This document shows, one piece after another, positions 26,523 to 34,644 of a DNA stretch of 64,000 nt; position 1 is the first letter of the stretch; every line of letters starts with the position of its first letter. The notes under the pieces were generated by a model. The model was not told the DNA's origin. It saw only the letters and a program-made list of their open reading frames with translations, and ran no database searches. This stretch comes from JAMXLO01 sp963696645 (GTDB lineage Bacteria > Pseudomonadota > Alphaproteobacteria > Acetobacterales > Acetobacteraceae): contig CAVOKY010000003.1 of assembly GCA_963696645.1 (NCBI GenBank), forward strand, positions 124,001 to 188,000, written 5' to 3'. Position numbers and translations under genes: made by a program.

Positions 26523-27480
26523 TCTGGGGGAACGGCCCAAGGAAATTAGCCACGACAAGTACGCACGCCTGATCAAGGCGGCTCAGGCGCAGAGCGCCAT
26601 CAAGGTAGCAATCGTTCACCCTTGCGACGATGTCTCGTTGGAAGGTGCGGTGGAGGCCGCGCGCCTGCATCTGATCGAACCGGTACTCGTCGGCCCGGTC
26701 GACCGCATTCGCAGCGTGGCCGAACGCGGCGGGTGGAATATCGACACGATGGAAATTGTAGCGTCGGAACACAGCCATGATTCCGCCGTCAAGGCTGTGG
26801 AACTGGTGCGAGCCGGTCGGGTCGAGGCGCTCATGAAGGGCAGCCTCCACACCGACGAACTGATGGCTGCCGTGGTGGCGCGGCAGGGCGGCATTCGGAC
26901 AGCACGCCGCATCAGCCACTGCTTTATCATGGATGTGCCAAACCACGCGGATGCGCTGATAATCACGGATGCCGCGATCAATATCGCGCCAACGCTCGAC
27001 GACAAGGTGGACATTGTTCAGAACGCAATCGATTTGGCCCATGCCATGGGCCTTCAAGAGGTCCGGGTGGCGCTCCTCAGCGCGGTGGAAACTGTCACTG
27101 GCAAGGTGCCATCCACGATCGAGGCAGCCGCATTATGCAAGATGGCGGACCGTGGTCAGATCACCGGCGCACTGCTGGATGGGCCACTCGCACTTGACAA
27201 TGCGATCAGTCCCGCGGCCGTGGCGATCAAGAAGATTTTGTCGCCCGTAGCGGGACGAGCGAATGTGCTGGTGGTTCCCGACCTCGAAGCAGGCAACATG
27301 CTCGCCAAGAGCTTGTCATTTCTGGCACAAGCCGATGCCGCCGGGATCGTGCTTGGCGCACGGGTTCCTATCATCCTGACCAGCCGCGCCAACTCATTGC
27401 TGACACGCCTCGCGTCGTGCGCAGTCGCGCTCATGGTGGCCACGGCGCGCCGTCAGTCCGCATCCGCCTCCGTTCGTTGA
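26515..27480 (+). CDS. Phosphate acetyl/butyryltransferase
   Basis: A 321-residue transferase of the Pta/Ptb family, moving the acyl group between CoA and phosphate. Motifs include VEALMKGSLHTDELMAAVV, HCFIMDVPNHADALIITDAA, VALLSAVETVTGKVPSTIEA and VLVVPDLEAGNMLAKSLSFL with the PDLEAGN stretch. It corresponds to the phosphotransacetylase domain also found in enoyl-CoA hydratase fusions. The ATG at 26515 overlaps the DUF3141 stop by 8 bases. Together with the acetate kinase at 28302 it can convert acyl-CoA to acid with ATP gain. Confidence 0.88.
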   Translation: MPDLGERPKEISHDKYARLIKAAQAQSAIKVAIVHPCDDVSLEGAVEAARLHLIEPVLVGPVDRIRSVAERGGWNIDTMEIVASEHSHDSAVKAVELVRAGRVEALMKGSLHTDELMAAVVARQGGIRTARRISHCFIMDVPNHADALIITDAAINIAPTLDDKVDIVQNAIDLAHAMGLQEVRVALLSAVETVTGKVPSTIEAAALCKMADRGQITGALLDGPLALDNAISPAAVAIKKILSPVAGRANVLVVPDLEAGNMLAKSLSFLAQADAAGIVLGARVPIILTSRANSLLTRLASCAVALMVATARRQSASASVR

Positions 27481-27492
27481 AGGAAGTGTCCC

Positions 27493-28275
27493 ATGACCGA
27501 GCCCAACATAAGGCCAGTCCTCGCCGGTCAAAAGGCACTCGTCGTCGGTGTGGCCAACGACCAATCGATCGCCTACGGATGCGCCAAGGCATTCCGGACC
27601 GTGGGCGCGGATGTCGCGATCACCTGGCTGAATGAACGGGCGCGGCCATACGTGGAGCCACTTGCCCAGGAATTGGAGGCCCCGATCACCGGGCCCCTCG
27701 ACGTCTCCGTGCCTGGCCAACTGGAATCGACCTTCGACCGCATCCGCACCGATTGGGGCAAGCTGGATATCCTGGTGCACTCGATTGCCTTCGCGCCTAA
27801 GGACGATCTTCAGGGCGGACTGCTGGATTGCTCGGCCGATGGTTTTGCCAAGGCAATGGATGTATCCTGCCACTCCTTCATCCGGATGGCAAAGCTCGCG
27901 GCTCCGCTGATGACTGACGGCGGAACAATGTTTGCCATGAGTTACTACGGCGCAAATCGCGTCGTGGCGAATTACAATGTCATGGGCCCTGTGAAGGCAG
28001 CATTGGAGGCCGCATGCAGGTATCTTGCCTACGAGCTTGGCCCGCAGGGGATACGCGTCCATGCCATTTCCCCAGGACCGCTGAAGACACGCGCGGCGTC
28101 AGGGCTCAAGGATTTCGAACTTTTGCTCAATGAAGCTGCACACAAGGCGCCTCTCGGTGAACTCGTCGATATCATGGATGTCGGCTTCACGTGCGCCTAC
28201 CTCGCCACACATCTGGCCAGGCGCATCACCGGCGGCACGGTCTACGTCGACGGCGGGGCGAATATCGTCGCCTGA
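27493..28275 (+). CDS. fabI: Enoyl-ACP reductase FabI
   Basis: A 260-residue short-chain dehydrogenase-type enoyl reductase that reduces trans-2-enoyl-ACP with NAD(P)H. It has the FabI-type nucleotide site ALVVGVANDQSIAYGCAKAF, HSIAFAPKDDLQGGLLDCSA, and an active-site Tyr-x6-Lys (NYNVMGPVKAAL). Length and C-terminus (GGTVYVDGGANIVA) are normal. It lies 12 bases after the phosphotransacetylase gene with AAGGAAG as ribosome-binding site. Being inside this operon it may serve a specialised reduction and not bulk fatty acid synthesis. Confidence 0.92.
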   Translation: MTEPNIRPVLAGQKALVVGVANDQSIAYGCAKAFRTVGADVAITWLNERARPYVEPLAQELEAPITGPLDVSVPGQLESTFDRIRTDWGKLDILVHSIAFAPKDDLQGGLLDCSADGFAKAMDVSCHSFIRMAKLAAPLMTDGGTMFAMSYYGANRVVANYNVMGPVKAALEAACRYLAYELGPQGIRVHAISPGPLKTRAASGLKDFELLLNEAAHKAPLGELVDIMDVGFTCAYLATHLARRITGGTVYVDGGANIVA

Positions 28276-28301
28276 CACAAACCTGCTGTTAGGAAGCAAC
28301 C

Positions 28302-29486
28302 ATGTCTGGCTGTGTCGCTGTGATCAACGCCGGGTCTTCCAGCGTCAAATTCGCCTTATACGAGGCATCGAACGATGCCGCGACACTGTTCCGTGGCCAG
28401 ATCAGTGGCATCGGCGTCAGCCCGCATCTCCATGTGAAGGATGCCCAAGGCGGCACGTTGTTGGAACGCACCTGGCCAGCCGACGGGTTCAACCATGACG
28501 CTGCCACACGCGAAATTCTCGCCACGGCGGCACGCCTGATCGCTGGAACACCGGTCAATGGCATCGGGCACCGGGTCGTTCATGGCGGTATGAAATACGA
28601 CGCCCCTGTTCGCCTCGATCGTGATGTGCTGGATGCGCTGACGCAACTCGAACCGTTGGCCCCGCTGCATCAGCCGCACAATCTCGCGCCCATTCGTACC
28701 ATCTTCGATGCGGCCCCGCATATCCCGCAGGTCGCCTGTTTCGACACCGCCTTTCATCGCAGCCAGCCACACATTGCCCAGTCCTTCGCACTGCCACGTC
28801 GATTCACCGACGCTGGTGTTCGAAGATACGGTTTTCACGGCCTGTCCTACGAATATCTCGTATCGCAACTACATGCTTTGTGCCCCGAAGCCGCGTCGGG
28901 ACGCGCTATCATGGCGCATCTCGGCAATGGTGCGAGCCTGTGCGCCGTAAGTCAGGGTCGCAGTGTCGCCAGCACAATGGGATTCACTGCCGTTGATGGG
29001 CTGATGATGGGTACGCGTTGCGGCGCACTCGACCCTGGAGTCATCCTCTATTTGATGCGCGAACATCAGATGGATGCCGCCGCAATCGAGGACCTGATCT
29101 ATCGGCAATCCGGGCTTCTCGGTGTGTCCGGCCTCTCGCCCGATATGCGCGCATTAAGGGCATCGACCGATTCAAGGGCGCGCGAAGCCATCGATCTCTT
29201 CCTCTATCGCATTATTCGCGAGGTGGGATCATTGATTGCTGCATTAGGCGGAGCAGATGCATTCGTGTTTTCCGGCGGTATCGGCGAGAACGATGTCGCA
29301 ACGCGAAGCGAGGTTATTGAGGGGTGCCGCTGGACGGGAGCAATACTGGACCCTGGGCTCAACGCAAATGGCGATGGTTGTATCAGCTCGGCAACATCAC
29401 CAATAGCAGTGTGGGTCATCCCGACGGATGAGGAACGCATAATTGCCCGTCACACGGCGCGGCTCCTTGGGTCTGGGCTGGCGTGA
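28302..29486 (+). CDS. ackA: Acetate kinase
   Basis: A 394-residue acetate/propionate kinase (acyl phosphate + ADP to acid + ATP). The N-terminal phosphate-binding motif VINAGSSSVKFALYE, GIGHRVVHGGMKYDAPV, CFDTAFHRSQPHIAQSFALP, and the glycine-rich AHLGNGASLCAVSQGRSVAS are all present, as is the C-terminal FSGGIGENDVATRSEV. It ends the DUF3141-pta-fabI operon, 26 bases after fabI, and makes the pathway energy conserving when oxygen is scarce. Confidence 0.93.
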   Translation: MSGCVAVINAGSSSVKFALYEASNDAATLFRGQISGIGVSPHLHVKDAQGGTLLERTWPADGFNHDAATREILATAARLIAGTPVNGIGHRVVHGGMKYDAPVRLDRDVLDALTQLEPLAPLHQPHNLAPIRTIFDAAPHIPQVACFDTAFHRSQPHIAQSFALPRRFTDAGVRRYGFHGLSYEYLVSQLHALCPEAASGRAIMAHLGNGASLCAVSQGRSVASTMGFTAVDGLMMGTRCGALDPGVILYLMREHQMDAAAIEDLIYRQSGLLGVSGLSPDMRALRASTDSRAREAIDLFLYRIIREVGSLIAALGGADAFVFSGGIGENDVATRSEVIEGCRWTGAILDPGLNANGDGCISSATSPIAVWVIPTDEERIIARHTARLLGSGLA

Positions 29487-29800
29487 AATGCGATGCGAAG
29501 CGAACATGTTGACGGCCAAGGCCGTGACGCCTCGGCCGTTCAACCCCGGTGTTGACGTTGATCCCGCGGGATATCCCCGACCTTAGTGACGCCCACACAG
29601 CAGCCATTGGGATCAAAGTGCGGGGCGCGTTGACAGGGCGCGGCGTTCACCTGGTGGCTAGCGCCTTCCAGGCTATTCCATTGGTCGGGATCAACGCTGT
29701 TCATCGAACAGCGCCCGTCGTCTTGTCAGATTGCCCGATGGGGAATACCAATATAGCGCGTTATGTGGCTCACGCAATAAATTCGGTGGAGCGTCGTCAG
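29487..29800. other. Intergenic region, no gene seen
   Basis: Between acetate kinase and the DUF2092 gene. GACGGCC and GGCCGTT (29510-29541) could form a stem, but no T run follows. The in-frame extension of the next gene into this space does not resemble protein. Confidence 0.45.
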
Positions 29801-30607
29801 ATGATCAACATGATCCGGAAATCCACGAGCATCCATGCGCCAATATTATCTGCCGCCGCACTGGCCTTGGCGCTTGCCTTGGGAACGCCTGTGGGAGCGA
29901 AAGCCGACGAGTCAGCGGCAAAGGCCCTGGTCAAGTCGATGTCCGATTATATGGCGGCGCAGCAGGCGATATCGTTCTCCTTCGATACCGACCTCGAGAT
30001 CGTCACCAAGGACAAGCAAAAGCTCGCGCTGGCGAGTTCGGGAACAGTGACCCTAAGCCGGCCGGACAAGGTCCATGTTACCCGGCATGGCGGATTTGCC
30101 GACGTTGAGGCAATTTTTGACGGCAAGACTCTATCGTTGGTCGGCCGCAACGCCAACATCTACGGTCAGGTCGACGTGCCCGGCTCAATCGACCATCTGA
30201 TTGACGTACTGCGGGACAAATACCACAGGCCGGTTCCGGGCGCGGATTTGCTCCAATCGAATGTCTACGATGCGCTGATGCCCGAGGTCATCGATGCCAA
30301 GGATCTCGGTAGCGGCGTAATAGGCGGCGTTGAATGCGATCATCTTGCCTTTCGAACCAAGGAGGTTGATTGGCAGATCTGGATCGCACAGGGTGCCCAC
30401 CCCTATCCATGCCGATACGTCATCACGTCCAAGCTCGTCGATGATGCACCACAATACAGTGTGCGGATCCGGGACTGGAAGACTGGGAATGAAGTTGCGT
30501 CGGACGATTTCAGCTTCAATAACTCAACGAGCGCAAAGAAGATGGAGCTGAAAGCTCTCGATACCGATGAGTTGCCTAAAATCTTTGCGGTTGGAGGCTC
30601 AAAATGA
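29801..30607 (+). CDS. DUF2092 periplasmic protein
   Basis: A 268-residue exported protein with an Ala/Leu-rich signal peptide (ILSAAALALALALGTPVGAKA). The mature part (ALVKSMSDYMAAQQAISFSF, SRPDKVHVTRHG, VEAIFDGKTLSLVGRNANIY, VECDHLAFRTKEVDWQIWI) matches the DUF2092 family, which has a LolA-like fold. The ATG at 29801 is chosen for its GGAG and signal peptide. Its stop overlaps the next ATG. It belongs with the small protein, DUF3300 and DUF2950 genes that follow, a set often found together. Function unknown. Confidence 0.82.
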   Translation: MINMIRKSTSIHAPILSAAALALALALGTPVGAKADESAAKALVKSMSDYMAAQQAISFSFDTDLEIVTKDKQKLALASSGTVTLSRPDKVHVTRHGGFADVEAIFDGKTLSLVGRNANIYGQVDVPGSIDHLIDVLRDKYHRPVPGADLLQSNVYDALMPEVIDAKDLGSGVIGGVECDHLAFRTKEVDWQIWIAQGAHPYPCRYVITSKLVDDAPQYSVRIRDWKTGNEVASDDFSFNNSTSAKKMELKALDTDELPKIFAVGGSK

Positions 30608-30816
30608 CCGGGTCGAAACGATTTGGCATCCTTGTTCTGGGCGGCGTTATAGTGCTGTTTGCTGCTGAACTCGGCGGACGGCTTTCGATCCCAGGTGTCC
30701 ACAGCATCGTCGCGACCGCCCAGGCCGTTGTCGGACGTCCGCTCACTCCGGTCAGCGTGGCCGGGGTAGCGCGGCGTACGTCGCGGCGTTGCGCGGCGGG
30801 CGTTTACGACTGCTGA
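30604..30816 (+). CDS. Small membrane-anchored protein between DUF2092 and DUF3300
   Basis: A 70-residue protein with one N-terminal hydrophobic segment (FGILVLGGVIVLFAAELGG) and a tail with PLTPVSVAGVARRTSRRC. It overlaps the DUF2092 stop by 4 bases (ATGA). Similar short proteins with a VAGVARRTxRR tail accompany DUF2092/DUF3300 genes elsewhere. Function unknown. Confidence 0.65.
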   Translation: MTGSKRFGILVLGGVIVLFAAELGGRLSIPGVHSIVATAQAVVGRPLTPVSVAGVARRTSRRCAAGVYDC

Positions 30817-30831
30817 CGACACAGCAGCCCG

Positions 30832-32415
30832 ATGATCCTCAGCACCTTTGCGGCCGGCCGGTTCATGCGGGTCCTGGCGAGCAGCCTGATGCTCAACGCG
30901 ACGCTCCCGCTCGACGTCATGGCCCAGACGGCCCCGGCCGCCGTCGCTCAGCCGGCAACCGGCCAGCCGTTCAACACGGAACAGCTCGACGCGCTGGTGG
31001 CCTCGATCGCGCTCTACCCTGACGACCTGCTGACCCAGCTCCTGATGGCCACGACGTTCCCGCTCGATGTTGTGGCGGCAGCGCGCTGGGTGGAGGACCC
31101 GGCACACAAGTCATTGTCCGGCGACGCCTTGGTGAAGGCGTTGGAAGCCGAGTCTTGGGACCCGAGCGTGAAATCCCTGGTGCCGTTCCCGGTCGTCCTG
31201 GCGACCATGAACAGCAATCTGGCCTGGTTGCAGCAGCTCGGTTATGCCTTTGCGACGCAGCAGGCGGACGTGTTCGCCGCGGTGCAGCGCCTTCGTCGCC
31301 TGGCACAGCAGAACGATAAGCTGCAGTCGTCGCCCCAGCAGGTCGTGAGCACGCAGCAGGTGACGGTCGAGCCACCGGCAGGCAGCAGTCAGCCCCCGAC
31401 GCAGCAGGAGATGATCGTCATCGAGCCTGCGCAGTCGGACACTGTCTACGTGCCGAGCTACGATCCGGCAACGGTGTACGGCTCGTCGTGGCCCTACCCG
31501 TCCTATCCGCCGTACTATCCGGCCCAGCCGCCCGGCTACTATTTCGGCACCGCGCTGGCCACCGGGCTGGCATTCGCGGCCGGCGCCGCTGTCGTGGGCG
31601 GGCTTTGGGGTTGGGCGAGTCCCGGGTGGGGCGGCGGTTACGCGAACGTCAACGTCAACCGATACAACAACATCAACGCCAACCGGTCGCAGATTAGCTC
31701 AAACCGTTGGGGTGGGGGCGCTGGCAGTGCGCGACCTGGCAATTTCGCCCGTGCCCCGGGCGGACCGGCAGGCCTTCCAGGCCGCTCGCAAGTTTCTGTA
31801 CCGGGCAATGCCGTGCGGCCCCCAACCCGCGCAGGCGGCGTGGGCGGTGTCGGCGGTGCTGGTCGCCCCGGCGGTGCCGGCGGCGCTGGTCGACCGGGTG
31901 GTGCCGGTGGCGTGGGCGGTGTTGGCGGTGCTGGTCGCCCCGGCGGTGCCGGCGGCGTGGGCGGTGTCGGCGGCGCTGGTCGCCCTGGTGGTGCCGGCGG
32001 CGTGGGCGGTGTCGCTGGTGCTGGTCGCCCCGGCGGTGCCGGCGGCGTGGGCGGTGTCGGCGGTGCTGGTCGCCCCGGTGGTGCCGGCGGCGTGGGCGGT
32101 GTCGGTGGCGCTGGTCGCCCAGGTGGCGCGGGCGGCGCCGGTGGCGTGAACAGGCCGGCCCAGCGACCGGCCGGCGGAGGTCAGCGTGCGGCTCGCGCGC
32201 AGCGCCCGGGCGGCGCATTTGGTGACATGAACAGCGGCCGCCAGGCTGGTCAATACGGACAGCGCGGCGCGCAAAGCCGATCAGTTGGTCAGCAGCGATC
32301 GGCTGGCGGCGGCGCACGCGGTGGCGGCGGCGCTCGGGGTGGCGGGGGCGGCGGCCGCGCCGGTGGCGGAGGACGCGGCGGTGGTGGTGGACGTGGCGGC
32401 GGCGGGCGGCGTTAG
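30832..32415 (+). CDS. DUF3300 protein with a glycine-rich repeat tail
   Basis: A 527-residue exported protein. Residues 40-200 form the DUF3300 domain (LDALVASIALYPDDLLTQLL, MATTFPLDVVAAARWVED, WDPSVKSLVPFPVVLATMN, VVSTQQVTVEPP, YVPSYDPATVYG). A hydrophobic Gly/Ala segment near residues 240-265 follows, and the remaining half is low complexity, with tandem 15-residue repeats and an RGGGGG end. It shares an operon with DUF2092 and DUF2950. The long tail could be extracellular or bind other polymers; that is speculation. Confidence 0.85.
   Translation: MILSTFAAGRFMRVLASSLMLNATLPLDVMAQTAPAAVAQPATGQPFNTEQLDALVASIALYPDDLLTQLLMATTFPLDVVAAARWVEDPAHKSLSGDALVKALEAESWDPSVKSLVPFPVVLATMNSNLAWLQQLGYAFATQQADVFAAVQRLRRLAQQNDKLQSSPQQVVSTQQVTVEPPAGSSQPPTQQEMIVIEPAQSDTVYVPSYDPATVYGSSWPYPSYPPYYPAQPPGYYFGTALATGLAFAAGAAVVGGLWGWASPGWGGGYANVNVNRYNNINANRSQISSNRWGGGAGSARPGNFARAPGGPAGLPGRSQVSVPGNAVRPPTRAGGVGGVGGAGRPGGAGGAGRPGGAGGVGGVGGAGRPGGAGGVGGVGGAGRPGGAGGVGGVAGAGRPGGAGGVGGVGGAGRPGGAGGVGGVGGAGRPGGAGGAGGVNRPAQRPAGGGQRAARAQRPGGAFGDMNSGRQAGQYGQRGAQSRSVGQQRSAGGGARGGGGARGGGGGGRAGGGGRGGGGGRGGGGRR
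31834..32145 (+). repeat. In-gene 45-bp tandem repeats (Gly/Val/Arg-Pro)
   Basis: The DUF3300 gene contains six near-identical 45-bp units that encode GGVGGVGGAGRPGGA, plus one short 27-bp unit (GGAGRPGGA). One unit has Ala in place of Gly. Copy number is likely to vary by slippage. Confidence 0.85.
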
Positions 32416-32425
32416 GAGGTTCTCT

Positions 32426-33373
32426 ATGCAAACGCTGAAAACCTGGCCGTGCTCAATCCTGGCTGCAATCCTCTGGTTCACAGTGGCGCAGGCGGCACCA
32501 GCGAGCGCGCCCGAGCCCCAGCGCAGCTTCGGTTCCGCCGAGGAAGCAGTGAGCGCGTTCGTGGCAGCCTTGCGCGATCACCAGGAAGCCGACTTGCACG
32601 CTATCCTTGGGCCGGAGGGCGACCGGGTCATCGACTCCGGGGACCGTTATGCCGACCGCGAACTCCATCAGCGCTTTGTTGCTCTCTACGATGAGAAGCA
32701 CACGATCGACCAAAAGAGCCCTGGGCGCGCCGAGTTGGATGTCGGCCCGAACGACTGGCCGATGCCGATCCCGCTGGTTGAGAACAACGGACGCTGGACT
32801 TTCGACACCAAGGCAGGTGCACAGACGGTCATCGACCGTCGCATAGGCCGCAACGAGCTGTCGGCGATCCGCACGTTGCTCGCCAGCGTCGATGCGCAAC
32901 ATGACTATTTCGATCGTGCCAAGCAGGCAAATGGCAGCGGCGAGTATGCCATGCGCCTGGTCAGCACGCCCGGCCGTCGCGATGGCCTTTACTGGCCGAC
33001 TGCCGAGGGCGAGCCCGAAAGCCCGCTGGGGCCGCTGGTCGATGCCGCGCGGGACGCGGGCTACCCCGGCGAACTGGTCGGCGGAAAGCCGATTCCTTAC
33101 GAAGGCTACTATTTCCGCATCCTCAAGGCGCAAGGTCCCAACGGAGATGGCGGGGCTAGGAGCTACGTCCAGTCGGGCCGCATGACGGGCGGCTTCGCAT
33201 TGATCGCCTGGCCAGCGGTGTTCGAGTCTAGCGGCATCATGACGTTCATCGTCGGCCCGGACGGCGATGTGTACCAGAAGGATCTGGGACCCGAGACGGC
33301 GCGCATCGCCGCCGCGATGACGACGTTCGACCCGGACCTTACATGGTCGCGTGTCGCAATGACCAACGACTGA
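32426..33373 (+). CDS. DUF2950 exported protein
   Basis: A 315-residue DUF2950 protein with a signal peptide (CSILAAILWFTVAQAAPASA). Family segments are FGSAEEAVSAFVAALRDH, GWTFDTKAG-like RWTFDTKAGAQTVIDRRIGR, NELSAIRTLLASVDAQHDYF, GLYWPTAEGEPESPLGPLV, PYEGYYFRILKAQGP, and GGFALIAWPAVFESSGIMTF. AGGAGG lies 6 bases upstream of the ATG. It follows DUF3300 by 10 bases and closes this gene set. Function unknown. Confidence 0.87.
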   Translation: MQTLKTWPCSILAAILWFTVAQAAPASAPEPQRSFGSAEEAVSAFVAALRDHQEADLHAILGPEGDRVIDSGDRYADRELHQRFVALYDEKHTIDQKSPGRAELDVGPNDWPMPIPLVENNGRWTFDTKAGAQTVIDRRIGRNELSAIRTLLASVDAQHDYFDRAKQANGSGEYAMRLVSTPGRRDGLYWPTAEGEPESPLGPLVDAARDAGYPGELVGGKPIPYEGYYFRILKAQGPNGDGGARSYVQSGRMTGGFALIAWPAVFESSGIMTFIVGPDGDVYQKDLGPETARIAAAMTTFDPDLTWSRVAMTND

Positions 33374-33530
33374 CAGCGCCGGTGACATCGAAATGGTCAC
33401 GGTTACACGTGGCGGCCGAGTTGGTTTTGGCGTCAACAGGACTTAGTCCAGCAACGGCGCGTGTCGTGGACAGGTTGCGTCGCCGACAAGCTGACCTAAT
33501 ACGGACACAATACCGAGCGCGGGGAACAGA

Positions 33531-34640
33531 ATGCGCCATCTCATTGGTGTTGCCACCTTGTTTTGCCTCGTTGTCGGAACCCCGAATGGATGGGCGCAAC
33601 AGCCGACTGCGATTCCGGTGGGTACAGTGGCAGCCGAACTTCGGCCGATCACCAAGACGACGGAATTCGTCGGCCGCGTGGACGCCATTGAGCGCGTCGA
33701 GATCCGGGCACGGGTGACCGGGTTCCTGCAGGACATCCTGTTCAAAGAGGGCGCAACCGTCAAAAAGGGCGACGTCCTCTACCGGATCGAGCCTGAGAGC
33801 TTCCAGGCAGCGGTGCAGCAGGCCCAGGGCGCGCTCTACGAAGCGCAGGGGAAATACGCCAATGCCACCGCGCAGCGCGCGCGAACCGAGGAGCTGGTGA
33901 AGACTGCCACAGCCTCCCGCGCATTGCTTGACGAGCGCGTGGCCAATGAGAAGGAGGCCCAGGGTCAAGTGGTCACGGCGGATGCCAACCTGAAGACCGC
34001 GACCGTCAACGTCGGCTACACCGAGATCACTGCTCCGATCACCGGCGAAATCGGCCGCACCAAGGTGACGATTGGGAATGTCGTGGGACCCGATACCGGT
34101 CCGCTCACCGTCATCGTTAGCCGCGACCCGATGTATGTGACATTTCCGGTCAGCCAGCGCGAGTTCCTCAACGTCGAGCAGCAGGCGGAGCGCAAGAATC
34201 GGCAAGAGGCACTGGCCGTGCGTATTCGCTTCTCGGATGGCTCGACGTACGATCAGACGGGACGGATCAACTTCGTCGATGTGACGGTGGATCGCGCGAC
34301 CGATACCGTCATCGTACGGGCAACCATGCCCAATCCGAACGGCACTCTGATCGATGGTCAATTGGTCCGCGTGTCTGTCGAGGCCGACAAACCTGAGGAG
34401 AAGGTGCTGGTGCCGCAATCGGCGCTGATCGTCGATCAACAGGGGACGTATGTCTTCCTCGTGGTGGACGGAAAGGCAGCCGTCCGTCGTGTGAAGCTGG
34501 GTGGCGAATCGGGCGCCTATATGATCGTGGACGATGGCCTGAAGGGCGGCGAGCAGGTGGTTGTCCAGGGTATGGAGAGTCTGCGACCTGGCTCGCCGGT
34601 TGTCGCCAGTCCCGCTCCGCCACCGCTTAGCGGGGGCTGA
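33531..34640 (+). CDS. RND efflux periplasmic adaptor (membrane fusion protein)
   Basis: A 369-residue adaptor subunit that links an inner-membrane RND pump to an outer-membrane channel. A Sec signal (LIGVATLFCLVVGTPNGWAQ) precedes the barrel-sandwich part (VEIRARVTGFLQDILFKEGA and KKGDVLYRIEPESFQAAV), a coiled hairpin, the second lipoyl half (YTEITAPITGEIGRTKVTIG) and the C-terminal barrel (VRVSVEADKPEEKVLVPQSA). No lipobox Cys is seen. The pump gene starts 4 bases after its stop. Confidence 0.9.
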   Translation: MRHLIGVATLFCLVVGTPNGWAQQPTAIPVGTVAAELRPITKTTEFVGRVDAIERVEIRARVTGFLQDILFKEGATVKKGDVLYRIEPESFQAAVQQAQGALYEAQGKYANATAQRARTEELVKTATASRALLDERVANEKEAQGQVVTADANLKTATVNVGYTEITAPITGEIGRTKVTIGNVVGPDTGPLTVIVSRDPMYVTFPVSQREFLNVEQQAERKNRQEALAVRIRFSDGSTYDQTGRINFVDVTVDRATDTVIVRATMPNPNGTLIDGQLVRVSVEADKPEEKVLVPQSALIVDQQGTYVFLVVDGKAAVRRVKLGGESGAYMIVDDGLKGGEQVVVQGMESLRPGSPVVASPAPPPLSGG

Positions 34641-34644
34641 AGCT

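Noticed and set aside
29552..29565. TTGACGTTGATCCC as a further FNR-like box before the DUF2092 gene
   Set aside because: The right half matches only three of five positions and the site is more than 230 bases from the start codon.
31834..32145. Regular 45-bp repeats considered as a CRISPR or intergenic array
   Set aside because: They lie in frame within the DUF3300 gene and encode a glycine-rich tail, with no spacers.
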